DNA of 64,000 nucleotides, taken from Chryseobacterium sp. T16E-39 (lineage in GTDB: Bacteria > Bacteroidota > Bacteroidia > Flavobacteriales > Weeksellaceae). The notes beneath the pieces were generated by a model. It saw nothing but the letters and a program-made list of their open reading frames with translations, ran no database searches and was not told where the DNA came from. The translations under genes were made by a program, and so were the position numbers. Below, in pieces: positions 1-8,898 of this stretch; position 1 is the stretch's first letter, and each line of letters begins with the position of its first letter. The DNA lies in the NCBI RefSeq assembly GCF_002216065.1, contig NZ_CP022282.1, forward strand, positions 496,001-560,000, given 5' to 3'.

Positions 1-342
1 AATGGGCAGTCTGTGAAATTTTATACTACTCAGCTTAACTATTGGGTCAATACAAAAGATTTTGATACAAGAGAAAAGAGACCGGATAATTCTCTGATTT
101 CTTATTCTTACGATCTTTATGACTTTGATCAGACGAAGATCTATGATCAGCCTTTTGAAAGAAGAGATGCCAAATTCGGGCACTTTGATGAATTAAAAGC
201 GGTAGAAAATGCTTTGCGTTTTATACGTGATGGTGAGGAAATTACGATTTTGGTTCCATCTTCTCTTGCCTACGGGACTTATGGAGACGAAAAGAAAATA
301 GATAACGACATTCCATTAATTATAAAATTAAAAGCGCTATAA
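1..342 (+). CDS. gldI: FKBP-type peptidyl-prolyl isomerase, GldI-like (5' end outside window)
   Basis: The reading frame is open from base 1, so the N-terminus lies upstream; a GTG at 13 is internal. The visible 113 residues form the C-terminal part of an FKBP fold: a segment with FDELKAVENALRFIRDGEE, then LVPSSLAYGTYGDEKKID and the closing strand IPLIIKLKAL. The YGTYGDEKKI pattern resembles GldI, the FKBP-like lipoprotein linked to gliding motility and type IX secretion in Flavobacteriia, more than generic FKBPs. Its stop codon directly abuts the next isomerase gene, so the two are co-transcribed. The lipoprotein signal cannot be seen, so the GldI assignment is likely but not proven. Confidence 0.7.
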   Translation, partial: NGQSVKFYTTQLNYWVNTKDFDTREKRPDNSLISYSYDLYDFDQTKIYDQPFERRDAKFGHFDELKAVENALRFIRDGEEITILVPSSLAYGTYGDEKKIDNDIPLIIKLKAL

Positions 343-1458
343 ATGAAATTGTTTAACAAGAATATAATTCTGGCAGCGGCAAGTATTTCGCTGATGAGTT
401 GTACACCAATTTATAAAAAAATGAACGTAGACAAAGAAACTTACGAAGGTCTTAAAGACGGACTTTATGCTAATCTTCAAACTTCTAAGGGTAACCTTAT
501 TGTAAAATTTGAAGATAAAAAATCGCCTGTTACTGTAGCTAACTTTGTTGGTCTTGCAGAAGGGAAAATTGATAACAAATCTAAAGCTAAGGGAGTTCCT
601 TTTTATGACGGAACTATTTTCCATAGAGTAATCAAAGATTTTATGATTCAGGGGGGAGATCCTCAGGGAACAGGAATGGGAGATCCAGGATATAAATTCG
701 AAGATGAAAGAAATGACCTTCACCACACAGGGAAAGGTGTTCTATCAATGGCTAACTCAGGACCTAATACCAACGGTTCTCAGTTTTTCATTACCGAAGT
801 AGCGACTCCGTGGTTAGATGGAAGACACACCATCTTTGGAAAGGTAATAAAAGGGGATGATGTGATTGATGCTATTGCTAATGTTGAAAAAGGAGCACAG
901 GATAAACCTAAAACAGATGTTGTTTTAGAAAAAGTAAACATTTTCAGCAAAGGTGATGAATACAAGAACTATGATGCTGCTAAAACTTTCACTGAAGGAA
1001 AAGCTAAAATCCAGGAAAATAACAAAGCATATTTAGCAAAAGAAGAAGCTGAGAAAAAGAAAAAAGAAGAGGAATTTAAAGCAAACCAGGAAAAGTTAGT
1101 AGATAATTTAAAAGCTGGAATGCAGAAAACTGAATCTGGTTTATATTATAAGATTACAAAAACTACTGATGGAAAAGCTCCAAAATCCGGAGATAATGTA
1201 TCAGTGCATTATGCAGGGAAGTTAATTGACGGAACTAAGTTTGATTCTTCATTCGACAGAAATGAGCCGATTGAGATTCCAATTGGAATGGGAAGAGTGA
1301 TCAAAGGATGGGATGAAGGTATCTTATTGTTAAAAGAAGGTGAAACGGCTACTTTATTGATCCCGCCAGCAATGGGTTATGGAGAAAGAGGAGCAGGAGG
1401 AGTAATTCCGCCAAATGCCTGGTTAATCTTTGATGTTGAGCTTGTAAAAGTGAAATAA
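343..1458 (+). CDS. Dual-domain peptidyl-prolyl isomerase lipoprotein (cyclophilin + FKBP)
   Basis: This 371-residue protein starts with a lipoprotein signal ending SLMSC (Cys20), so it should be anchored in the envelope. Residues about 40-205 are a cyclophilin domain with FHRVIKDFMIQGGDP and NGSQFFITE, the canonical active-site strands. A lysine/glutamate-rich linker (about 225-260) follows. Residues about 265-371 are an FKBP domain with VSVHYAGKLIDGTKFDSS, VIKGWDEGILLLKEGE and PPAMGYGERGAGGVIPPN. It therefore carries two unrelated prolyl isomerase folds in one chain and probably acts as a periplasmic folding factor. It begins one base after the GldI-like stop codon. A strong terminator follows. 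Confidence 0.9.
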   Translation: MKLFNKNIILAAASISLMSCTPIYKKMNVDKETYEGLKDGLYANLQTSKGNLIVKFEDKKSPVTVANFVGLAEGKIDNKSKAKGVPFYDGTIFHRVIKDFMIQGGDPQGTGMGDPGYKFEDERNDLHHTGKGVLSMANSGPNTNGSQFFITEVATPWLDGRHTIFGKVIKGDDVIDAIANVEKGAQDKPKTDVVLEKVNIFSKGDEYKNYDAAKTFTEGKAKIQENNKAYLAKEEAEKKKKEEEFKANQEKLVDNLKAGMQKTESGLYYKITKTTDGKAPKSGDNVSVHYAGKLIDGTKFDSSFDRNEPIEIPIGMGRVIKGWDEGILLLKEGETATLLIPPAMGYGERGAGGVIPPNAWLIFDVELVKVK

Positions 1459-1474
1459 TTCAAATGCGATTATA

Positions 1475-1504
1475 GAAAAAGCCGGCTTTTAAGTCGGCTT
1501 TTTT
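1475..1504 (+). terminator. Rho-independent terminator after the isomerase operon
   Basis: The hairpin AAGCCGGC / GTCGGCTT is flanked by an A-run and followed by six or more Ts. It ends the gldI-like/isomerase transcript. Confidence 0.85.
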
Positions 1505-1578
1505 GTTTTCCACGACCATTTAGAAAATATTTTTTTTCACTCAATCACAAAATCGCTACTTTAGCACAAAATAAATTC

Positions 1579-2742
1579 ATGAAGAAGATTTCAAGCTTGT
1601 TTTTCATTTTTTTCTTAACGATCACTTCAGCTCAGGGAAAGCGGTTCTTCGAAAGTGGGGATGTTGAATTAACCAAGCCAGTAGAAAAAATCAATTTAAA
1701 CTACACCAACGATTTACCTCTTGTAAAAGTAAGTATCAATGGGAAATCATATGATTTTTTATTTGATTCCGGGGCCCCTACCGTTATTTCCAGTACAATT
1801 TATAAGGAACTTAATCTTCAGAAGGAGCATAAAAGTAAAGTAAAAGATTCTCAAAAAAATAAGCAGGAGCAGATCTTCACTACATTGCCGGAGATGACTG
1901 TCGATCAGGTTGTTTTTAAAAATATTGGAGCCATAGTAATGGATCTAAATGGTTCTGAACTGGGATGTTTTAAAATTGATGGTATTCTTGGTGCTAATCA
2001 GATGGCTAAGCTATTTTGGAGAGTAAACTATCTGGAAAACTCACTGGAAACAACGAAAGACCTGTCCAATTTTAAAATTGATGAATATGAAACGGTTATT
2101 CCGTTTGATCCGCAAACTCAAAAAACACCGGTCATAGAAACTAAAATTTTAGATAAAAACATAAAGCTTACTTTTGATACAGGATTTACGGGAAGATTGA
2201 AAATCTTAGAGAATGATTATGACTCCAGGAAAGTAACGAAAGTGGTTGAAACATATGGAACGAGTTCTGTCGGTGCTTTTGGTGCGGGGAAACCGGTTTC
2301 AGGATTTATTTTTAAGATTCCCGAACTCTCTATAGGAAATAAAATGTTTGCCAACGAAATGATCATGACCGGAAACTCAAGGCTGATTGGAAACGATTTT
2401 TTCAAAGACTTTAAATTCGTCATGGACTGGCAGAATAAAAAGATCTACATGAAGAAAATTTTGAATAATCCACCTAAACTGGAGTCTTTTGGTTTTGGAT
2501 ATCGCTTTATTGATGCAAAGCCGGTTGTTGCATTTGTATTTAAAGAAGGAGGAACTCCTTTAGAAATTGGAGATTCTATTTTGAGTATTAATGATGTGGA
2601 TTTGGATCATCTGGATAAAGAATCTGCTTGCCATTATATGATGAATAGAGTAGAAAAAGACTATAAAACAATCGGAATTAAAATAAAAAGGGCTGAAAAG
2701 GTAATGGATTTAAGACTTGATAAGAAAGAGTTTTTGGAATAA
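1579..2742 (+). CDS. Secreted retropepsin-like aspartyl protease with PDZ domain
   Basis: A 387-residue protein with signal peptide (residues 1-19, ending SAQG). Two aspartyl protease half-sites are visible: FLFDSGAPTVISS (about residues 60-72) and LTFDTGFTGR (about 195-204). These are the paired D-[ST]-G motifs of a pepsin/retropepsin-type fold within one chain. The last 80 residues (GFGYRFIDAKPVVAFVFKEG..GDSILSINDVDLDHLD) look like a PDZ domain that could bind substrate C-termini. The family is common in Bacteroidota and mostly uncharacterised. A TACTTTAG box at 1557-1564, close to the Bacteroidota -7 consensus, lies just upstream. Monocistronic, with its own terminator. Confidence 0.85.
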   Translation: MKKISSLFFIFFLTITSAQGKRFFESGDVELTKPVEKINLNYTNDLPLVKVSINGKSYDFLFDSGAPTVISSTIYKELNLQKEHKSKVKDSQKNKQEQIFTTLPEMTVDQVVFKNIGAIVMDLNGSELGCFKIDGILGANQMAKLFWRVNYLENSLETTKDLSNFKIDEYETVIPFDPQTQKTPVIETKILDKNIKLTFDTGFTGRLKILENDYDSRKVTKVVETYGTSSVGAFGAGKPVSGFIFKIPELSIGNKMFANEMIMTGNSRLIGNDFFKDFKFVMDWQNKKIYMKKILNNPPKLESFGFGYRFIDAKPVVAFVFKEGGTPLEIGDSILSINDVDLDHLDKESACHYMMNRVEKDYKTIGIKIKRAEKVMDLRLDKKEFLE

Positions 2743-2765
2743 TTGAAGATACCTTTTCGAGACTA

Positions 2766-2793
2766 CTAAACCATCTTTATGATGGTTTTTGTA
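2766..2793 (+). terminator. Terminator after the aspartyl protease gene
   Basis: AAACCATC, five-base loop, GATGGTTT, then a T-run. Confidence 0.8.
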
Positions 2794-2939
2794 TTATTAT
2801 CATGTTAACGGAACAATACCTGAGGTAAGAGATCCTTTAATTGTTATCTAAGAGTAGTGTAAAAGTGTAATGTGACGCAAAGATGATGATAGCTTGAATA
2901 CTTTGATCTTAAACTTATTTTAGAAAAGCTTTAAGTTAT

Positions 2940-3437
2940 ATGTTAAAAGAAACTTTAGAAATCAATTTGAATAGCTCTGTAGTTAATCTGTTTCGATTAG
3001 CAAAAATATCCTGTTGGAATAAAATGTCTCAAAACTGCTTGTACATTGTTTCAGATTGTAATGAGTTTTATTCTCTTGATGACAAAGACTATGAAACGGT
3101 TAGAAGAAAGATTAACAATAAAAAAAATCCACGGAATCTGGATTCTGCAATATATGAGTTAGAAAAAGAATACGATGATCTATATGATATTGTTCTTTAT
3201 GTATTTAAAGCTAAAAGAAATTTGACAGTCATTGAAATTCAATATTACAGAAAATCTAATTTTGATTCAGAGTATTTTGAAGTTGTAAAAAATAATCTTC
3301 CGATGTTTCATGCAAAAATTTCACGTCCTATATATATTGGAGGGCAAGACATAAAATTTGATGTAAACTGGGAATCTCAAAATGTAAGATATTATTTCAA
3401 TCTATGGAGGTATCGTTTGAAACAATTAAAAAAATAA
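2940..3437 (+). CDS. Hypothetical protein, 165 aa
   Basis: I do not recognise the family. The protein has no signal peptide or membrane segment, so it is probably cytoplasmic. It is rich in Tyr, Asp, Asn and Lys, with a charged middle (about residues 40-85, including LEKEYDDLYDIVLYVFKAKRN) and a C-terminal part with GGQDIKFDVNWESQNVRYYFNLWRYR split over strands and a basic tail. It stands alone between a terminator upstream and a second hairpin downstream. It may be a strain-specific gene; the coding call rests on length and on fit between flanking terminators. Confidence 0.65.
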   Translation: MLKETLEINLNSSVVNLFRLAKISCWNKMSQNCLYIVSDCNEFYSLDDKDYETVRRKINNKKNPRNLDSAIYELEKEYDDLYDIVLYVFKAKRNLTVIEIQYYRKSNFDSEYFEVVKNNLPMFHAKISRPIYIGGQDIKFDVNWESQNVRYYFNLWRYRLKQLKK

Positions 3438-3462
3438 AAACCGCCCATAAGGCGGCTTTACT
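3436..3462. terminator. Hairpin between convergent genes (likely bidirectional terminator)
   Basis: CCGCC-cataa-GGCGG is flanked by AAAAA on the left and TTTAC on the right. It sits between the end of the 165-aa gene and the end of the first M28 gene on the other strand. Confidence 0.7.
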
Positions 3463-3467
3463 ATATT

Positions 3468-4826
3468 TTACCAGTTCTTATCAATCATATAAATAAGTTG
3501 CGTCATGGTCATGGCGCCAAGTAAAAGCTCTCGGCGGTTAACTTTTTCAAAAGTATCTTCATTCGTATGGTGGATATCAAAATACCTTTGAGAATCAGGA
3601 GAGAGTTCAGCAGTAGGTACTCCCATGGCCTGAAGAGGGGAAATATCAGCTCCGGAGTATTTTCCTTCAAAGTTATAAACACCATAAGGAATAAATAAAG
3701 GAGCCCAGCTTTTGATCTGATTTCTTTTGGCATCATCCATTTCCATAGCAATACCTCTTGGGCTAAAACCTCCGGCATCGGATTCTATAGCAAACAGATG
3801 TTTTTCATTACTTTCCTTAGCTATCTTTCCGTATTGTAGGCCTCCTTTTAATCCATTCTCTTCATTGGCGAAACATACCACTCTAATGGTGTGATTATTT
3901 TGAATCCCTAGTTTTTTGAAGGTTCTTAAGACTTCTATACTTTGTACAATTCCAGCTCCATCATCATGAGCGCCTTCTCCTACATCCCATGAGTCAAGAT
4001 GTCCGCCGACAACAATTAGACTTTTGTCTTTCTTGCCTGTAATTTCTCCGATCACAGAATGAGAAGCCTTTTCTCCTTTCATACCACAGTTGGAGTTCAA
4101 TGTTGCCAGAACCTTCTGGGTTTTTAAAAGTTGTTCGAGTTCATCTGCTGTGGTATTTCCTATCGCAACAGCTGGTATTTTATCGATTTTATCTTCATAG
4201 CGCATAGCTCCGGTGTGAGGAATGTCGTCAAATGCTGATGAAAGTGAACGGATGATGGCAAATTTACCTCCTTTTTTAGCTGTTAAAGCTGCGGCTGTTA
4301 CTCTATATTTAGCAGCATCTCCATATCCTCTGAAGGTCTCAATAAAAGACTGACTAAAAGGATAGTTAAAGAATACAATTTTACCTTTTACTTTTTCTGC
4401 CGGAAGCTTATCATATTCTTCCATTGATTTAACCATGATGACCTCGCCGGAAACATCTTTTCCGCCCGTGCCTTCAGAATTTCCTAAAGAAAGCATTTTT
4501 AAGGTCTTCCATCTTCCGCTGTTTGCTGTGATCTTTAAAGATTCTTTTCCTCTTTCCCAAACCGGGATCATCACTTCCTGAAGCCATACCTTGTCAGCTC
4601 CTGCATCACGAAGCTTTTGTGCTGCCCACTGAACAGCCTTTTCATAGGCTGGAGAGCCACTTAAACGGTGACCAATATTTTTTGTTAAATCTCTAAGGTC
4701 AGTATATCCTTTTCCATTGTTAAGGATTTCTTTAGAAATTGTACTGAACTGTATTGAATCCTCTTTTACCTGACCAAACAAGGCCATACTTAAAAGTAAT
4801 AAAGAAGTAGTTGCTATTTTTTTCAT
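3468..4826 (-). CDS. M28 family zinc carboxypeptidase/aminopeptidase, tandem copy 1
   Basis: Secreted (signal peptide to about residue 19, ALFGQ), 452 residues. A PA-type insert (about 115-245) sits inside an M28 catalytic domain. All co-catalytic zinc residues are present: H276 and D278 in GGHLDSWD, bridging D288 in GAHDDGAG, general base E322 and ligand E323 in ANEENG, D350 in ESDAGG, and H419/H420 in DIHHTNED. The motif set resembles plasma glutamate carboxypeptidase (CPQ, M28). It should trim short peptides in the periplasm or outside the cell. It is the last gene of a three-gene array, only 2 bp after copy 2, and closely resembles copy 2 over its full length. Confidence 0.93.
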   Translation of the reverse strand: MKKIATTSLLLLSMALFGQVKEDSIQFSTISKEILNNGKGYTDLRDLTKNIGHRLSGSPAYEKAVQWAAQKLRDAGADKVWLQEVMIPVWERGKESLKITANSGRWKTLKMLSLGNSEGTGGKDVSGEVIMVKSMEEYDKLPAEKVKGKIVFFNYPFSQSFIETFRGYGDAAKYRVTAAALTAKKGGKFAIIRSLSSAFDDIPHTGAMRYEDKIDKIPAVAIGNTTADELEQLLKTQKVLATLNSNCGMKGEKASHSVIGEITGKKDKSLIVVGGHLDSWDVGEGAHDDGAGIVQSIEVLRTFKKLGIQNNHTIRVVCFANEENGLKGGLQYGKIAKESNEKHLFAIESDAGGFSPRGIAMEMDDAKRNQIKSWAPLFIPYGVYNFEGKYSGADISPLQAMGVPTAELSPDSQRYFDIHHTNEDTFEKVNRRELLLGAMTMTQLIYMIDKNW

Positions 4827-4828
4827 GT

Positions 4829-6187
4829 TTACCAGTTTTTATCAATCATATAAATAAGTTGTGTCATTACAGCAGAGCCTAAAAGAAGCTCTCTGCGATT
4901 TACTTTTTCAAAGGTATCTTCTTCAGTGTGGTGAATGTCAAAATATCTTTGCGGATCCGGAACCAATTCAGCGGCGGGAACCCCCATCTCATGAAGTGGA
5001 GCAATATCTGATCCTGAATATTTGCCATCGAAATTATAAACGCCATACGGAATGAACAGGTTCACCCAGCTTTGAATTTCTTTTCTTTTAGTATCATCCA
5101 TTTCAAGGGAGATCCCTCTCGGAGAAAAGCCTCCTGCGTCCGATTCTATAGCAAAAAGGTGTTTTTCATTCGTGTCTTTTGCTGTTTTCCCATATTGCTT
5201 TCCTCCTTTAGTTCCATTTTCTTCATTGGCAAAACAAACAGCTCTAATAGTATGGTTGTTTTTAATTCCTAACTTTTTAAAAGTTCTTAAAACTTCGATA
5301 CTCTGAACAATTCCTGCTCCATCATCATGAGCGCCTTCACCAACATCCCAGGAATCTAAGTGCCCTCCTACAACAATTACACTCTGATCTTTGTTACCGG
5401 TTATCTCTCCGATAACAGAGTGGGAGAGTTTTTCACCTTTCATTCCACAATGAGAATTCAGGGTTGCTGTTACTTTCTGGGTTTTTAAAAGCTGTTCCAG
5501 ATCATCAGCCGTCGTATTTCCTATACAAACCGCAGGAACCTGGGTAACGTTGTCCTCATATTTCATTCCTCCGGTATGTGGAACGTCATCCAGTGCAGAT
5601 GATAGTGAACGGATGATTGCAAATTTGCCGCCTTTTTTTGCTGCAAGTGAAGCCGCTGAACGTCTGTAAGCACCTGCTTCCCTGTAGGCAATAAAAGTCT
5701 GTACATAGCTCTGATCAAAAGGGTGGTTGAAGAAAACGATTTTATTCTTTACTTTTTCCGCCGGTAGACGGTCATATTCTTCCAGTGATTTTACCATAAT
5801 GATCTCTCCCGTAACATCTTTTCCGTTTGTTCCTTCCGAGTTTCCCAGGGAGAGCATTTTCAGGTTCTTTGTTTTACCGGTAATGGTTTTGATCATTAAA
5901 GATTCTTTTCCTCTTTCCCAGACAGGAATCATTACTTCCTGGAGCCATACTTTGTCAGCCCCGGCATCACGAAGTTCTTTTGCTGCCCACTGTACTGATT
6001 TTTCATAGGCTTCCGAACCACTTAAGCGTTTTCCTATGTTTTTGGTTAAATCTCTGAGCTCTTCATATCCTTTTCCATTATTCAGAATTTCTGTTGAAAT
6101 CCTATTGAACTGTATTGAATCTTCTTTGGATTGTCCAGATAAAATAATACTAAAAAGGAATAATGAAGTACCTATTATTTTTTTCAT
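4829..6187 (-). CDS. M28 family zinc carboxypeptidase/aminopeptidase, tandem copy 2
   Basis: Same length (452 residues) and same architecture as copy 1: signal peptide (to about residue 19, ILSGQ), PA insert, M28 domain. The zinc set is intact: H276/D278 (GGHLDSWD), D288 (AHDDGAG), E322/E323 (ANEENG), D350 (ESDAGG), H420 (DIHHTEED). Long stretches match copy 1, such as IVQSIEVLRTFKKLGI, so the pair arose by a recent tandem duplication. It begins 1 bp after the stop of copy 3 and is surely co-transcribed with it. Differences cluster in the PA insert (about residues 155-185), which could alter substrate choice. Confidence 0.93.
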   Translation of the reverse strand: MKKIIGTSLFLFSIILSGQSKEDSIQFNRISTEILNNGKGYEELRDLTKNIGKRLSGSEAYEKSVQWAAKELRDAGADKVWLQEVMIPVWERGKESLMIKTITGKTKNLKMLSLGNSEGTNGKDVTGEIIMVKSLEEYDRLPAEKVKNKIVFFNHPFDQSYVQTFIAYREAGAYRRSAASLAAKKGGKFAIIRSLSSALDDVPHTGGMKYEDNVTQVPAVCIGNTTADDLEQLLKTQKVTATLNSHCGMKGEKLSHSVIGEITGNKDQSVIVVGGHLDSWDVGEGAHDDGAGIVQSIEVLRTFKKLGIKNNHTIRAVCFANEENGTKGGKQYGKTAKDTNEKHLFAIESDAGGFSPRGISLEMDDTKRKEIQSWVNLFIPYGVYNFDGKYSGSDIAPLHEMGVPAAELVPDPQRYFDIHHTEEDTFEKVNRRELLLGSAVMTQLIYMIDKNW

Positions 6188-6188
6188 A

Positions 6189-7595
6189 TTACCAATTTTT
6201 ATCGATCATGAAGATCATTTGTGTCATGGCTATCGCACCGAGTAAAAGTTCTCTTTTATTCACTTTATCAAAAGTATCTTCTGTGGAGTGGTGGTAGTCA
6301 AAATATCGTTGAGTATCTACAACTAACTCCGCTAATGGAATGTCTAATTTTTTCAAAGGAGAAATATCCTGGATCGCATAGGTTTGATCAAAATCATAGA
6401 CTCCGTAAGGAAGGAAATAATTTTTCCATTCGAATATCAGCCGTCGACGCTGAGGAGCCATATCCAGGGAGAATCCTCTCGGAGAATAGCCACCGGAGTC
6501 AGTGCCTAAAGCGAAAATGTGTTTCTCGTCCTTCTTTTTGACATACGCTGCATAACCTTCACGTCCCTGGCCACCATTCTCGCTATTAGCATATAAAACT
6601 ACTCTTATCGTATGGTTATTATTAATATCTAATGCTTTAATTGCTCTTAATACTTCAAGACATTGTACAACTCCGGTACCGTCATCGTGAGCTCCTTCTG
6701 CAAAATCCCATGAATCCAGTTGTGCCCCAAGAACAATTACTTTAGCATCTTTCTTTCCGGGAATTTCTCCAATCACATTGTGGTTGATGGCTTCTCCCTT
6801 AGATTCGGCTGACATATTGAGCCTAGCTTTAACACTTTGCTTTTTCAAAAGCTTTTCCAGTTCATTTGCTGATTTTACCCCTATTGTTATTGCCGGAATT
6901 TTTGCTTTATCATCAGGCTCGTAATAGATCATTTTAGCATGCGGAATGTCATCAGAAGCGGTTGTCATGGATCTTATAATTAAACCTTTTGCTCCCTTTT
7001 TACCAATAACAGATGCGGAAAGTAATTTAGATTTCGCTGTAATTAAATAGGAATCTACAGTATTGATAATTTTTTGATCAATGGGTGAGTTCACAAAAAT
7101 GATCTTATCTTTTACCTGAGAGGATGTAAGGGTATTAAGCTCCGGAATATCTTTTACCAATAAGATATCTGCAGTCATATCCTTTCCACCGGTGCCTTCT
7201 GAATTTCCAAAAGATAACATTCTAATATTTTTCCATTCTCCGTTACCTGTTTTTATCTGTAAGGATTCCCGTCCTCTTACCCAGACCGGCACTTTTACTT
7301 CCTGTTTCCAAATATTTTCAGCCCCGGCTTCCTTCAGTTTTTTTTCAGCCCATTCCGTCGCTTTAGCATATCCGGCTGTAGCACTGAAACGTGATCCTAT
7401 GCCTTTGGTTAATTCTTCTAAGTTTTCGTATGCAGTACCATTTGTTAAAATTTCATCAGAAATCTCCTTAAATTCATCGTGGTAGTTGAATTTTGCTGTG
7501 GTTAATTTTTTCTGGGGCTTTTTTTGAGTTTTTTTTTGAGAAAATAAAAATCCACTCAAAAAGAGTGGAAGTATGATAATGAATATTTTTTTCAT
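6189..7595 (-). CDS. M28-like protein, tandem copy 3, probable pseudo-peptidase
   Basis: First gene of the array. An upstream in-frame start would add 39 residues without signal character and run into the DUF1015 gene, so I chose the ATG at 7595, which gives a good signal peptide (MKKIFIIILPLFLSGFLFSQ) and 468 residues. A lysine-rich segment (21-35) follows. The M28 fold is clear, but two key positions differ from copies 1 and 2. The HxD zinc histidine is Q292 (GAQLDSWD; codon at 6720-6722), and the general-base glutamate is S338 (ANSENG; codon at 6582-6584). D294, D304, E339, D366 and H436 remain. It may bind peptide or one zinc without catalysis. A TACTTTTA box at 7625-7632 (minus strand) could be its promoter. 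Confidence 0.9.
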   Translation of the reverse strand: MKKIFIIILPLFLSGFLFSQKKTQKKPQKKLTTAKFNYHDEFKEISDEILTNGTAYENLEELTKGIGSRFSATAGYAKATEWAEKKLKEAGAENIWKQEVKVPVWVRGRESLQIKTGNGEWKNIRMLSFGNSEGTGGKDMTADILLVKDIPELNTLTSSQVKDKIIFVNSPIDQKIINTVDSYLITAKSKLLSASVIGKKGAKGLIIRSMTTASDDIPHAKMIYYEPDDKAKIPAITIGVKSANELEKLLKKQSVKARLNMSAESKGEAINHNVIGEIPGKKDAKVIVLGAQLDSWDFAEGAHDDGTGVVQCLEVLRAIKALDINNNHTIRVVLYANSENGGQGREGYAAYVKKKDEKHIFALGTDSGGYSPRGFSLDMAPQRRRLIFEWKNYFLPYGVYDFDQTYAIQDISPLKKLDIPLAELVVDTQRYFDYHHSTEDTFDKVNKRELLLGAIAMTQMIFMIDKNW

Positions 7596-7651
7596 TTTTT
7601 TAGTTACCTTTTCTTTTCCGTCTATAAAAGTAGGAAAAAAATAGAAATAAT

Positions 7652-8896
7652 TTAAGGTTTCATATCGTACATTAAAAGCGCTGTAACCAATTTCGGTTCG
7701 ATAAATGTACATTTTGGAGGCATGCTCAGTTTGAGGTCTGAAATTTTAATCATATCATTAAAACTTACAGGATAAATCCCGAAACCTACTCGTCCTTCAC
7801 CGCTGTCGATCTTCTCTTTTAAAATGTTGATTCCTTCAAGATTCGAAGTCCCTTTTATATATGAAATTTTATCTGAACTGTCCGGATCTTCAATGTTTAA
7901 GATATCCTTGAAGATATATTTATCCAATAAATGGTGGTCAAGATTGTCCAATGACATTTCCTGAGAACGAAGATCATGTTTTACGTGTAATGAATAGAAC
8001 TTACCATCCAGATACATTGAAATATGGAATTTCTGAGAAGGATAGTAAGCGGTTTCATCTTTTTCATGAATTAGAAAATAATGCTCAAGCTTCTTCAGAA
8101 AATCTGCTGTAGATAGATCATTAATATCAGTTACAACTCTGTTGTAATCATGAATTTTAATGGATTGGTTAGAAACGATAAAGCTGAATACAAAATTATA
8201 CGCTTCAGTTCCGTTATGCCTTTTATTTTTGTCTTTTTGATGTTTAGCATTCAATGCTGTAGATCCGATCCTGTGGTGACCGTCAGCAATGTAGAAAGAG
8301 TCGATCTGTTCGATCACTTCTTTAAACTGCTGTAATTTCAAACGGTTATCGATTCTCCATATTTTATGCCTTATTCCTTTAGAATCTGTATGGTTAAAGA
8401 TCGGGACATTTTTTTCTTCATGATTCATCAGAAGTTCAACCTTGGAATTGGCAGGATACGTAAGAAGTACGGGTTCAGCCTGTAAATTCACTTTTTCAAG
8501 ATAATGAGCCAGCTTTTCCTTTTTCTGAGGAATAGTACTTTCGTGTCTCTTGATTTTTCCATTCCAGAAATCCTCCAGACTCGTTAAACCTAGCAGCCCC
8601 CTAAAAACCTGTTTGTTGGGATAGATCTGTTCATAAAGATAATATGCTGAACTGTCCTGGACGAGTTTTTTTTCGTCCATAAGTTCTTCAAATGTTGATC
8701 GGATCTTTCTTAGATTTCGGTCAATATCTTTAGATTTACTTACAACATAAGGTTTTATCATATTGATGTAAGTATTCTCAACCTGAGCTTTTTCTGCAAT
8801 TTCCTCTTGCGTGAAATTGTCTAGTGGATGGGTTGGAAAAGTCTGCTCAAGATCTTTATGAGGTCTAATTCCGCGAAATGGTTTAAAAACAGGCAT
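7652..8896 (-). CDS. DUF1015 family protein in the serine operon
   Basis: A 414-residue cytoplasmic protein with the hallmarks of DUF1015: N-terminal PFRGIRP, and YIADGHHRIGSTAL (D205-R209 = DGHHR) in the middle. Its stop-to-start distance from serA is 2 bp, and serC-serA-DUF1015 is a recurring order in Flavobacteriia, so a role in serine or phosphoserine metabolism is likely. The DGHHR motif resembles the active-site region of ParB/sulfiredoxin-fold proteins, a fold that includes free-serine kinases. A kinase or nucleotide-dependent role is my inference. Family identity is certain; function is not. Confidence 0.85.
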   Translation of the reverse strand: MPVFKPFRGIRPHKDLEQTFPTHPLDNFTQEEIAEKAQVENTYINMIKPYVVSKSKDIDRNLRKIRSTFEELMDEKKLVQDSSAYYLYEQIYPNKQVFRGLLGLTSLEDFWNGKIKRHESTIPQKKEKLAHYLEKVNLQAEPVLLTYPANSKVELLMNHEEKNVPIFNHTDSKGIRHKIWRIDNRLKLQQFKEVIEQIDSFYIADGHHRIGSTALNAKHQKDKNKRHNGTEAYNFVFSFIVSNQSIKIHDYNRVVTDINDLSTADFLKKLEHYFLIHEKDETAYYPSQKFHISMYLDGKFYSLHVKHDLRSQEMSLDNLDHHLLDKYIFKDILNIEDPDSSDKISYIKGTSNLEGINILKEKIDSGEGRVGFGIYPVSFNDMIKISDLKLSMPPKCTFIEPKLVTALLMYDMKP

Positions 8897-8898
8897 AT

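Noticed and set aside
337..726. 129-codon open frame on the minus strand inside the isomerase gene
   Set aside because: It lies wholly within a well-supported gene on the other strand and has no recognisable protein features.
7596..7712. Upstream extension of M28 copy 3 to an in-frame start at 7712
   Set aside because: It overlaps the DUF1015 gene, lacks signal-peptide character, and a strong signal peptide begins at 7595.
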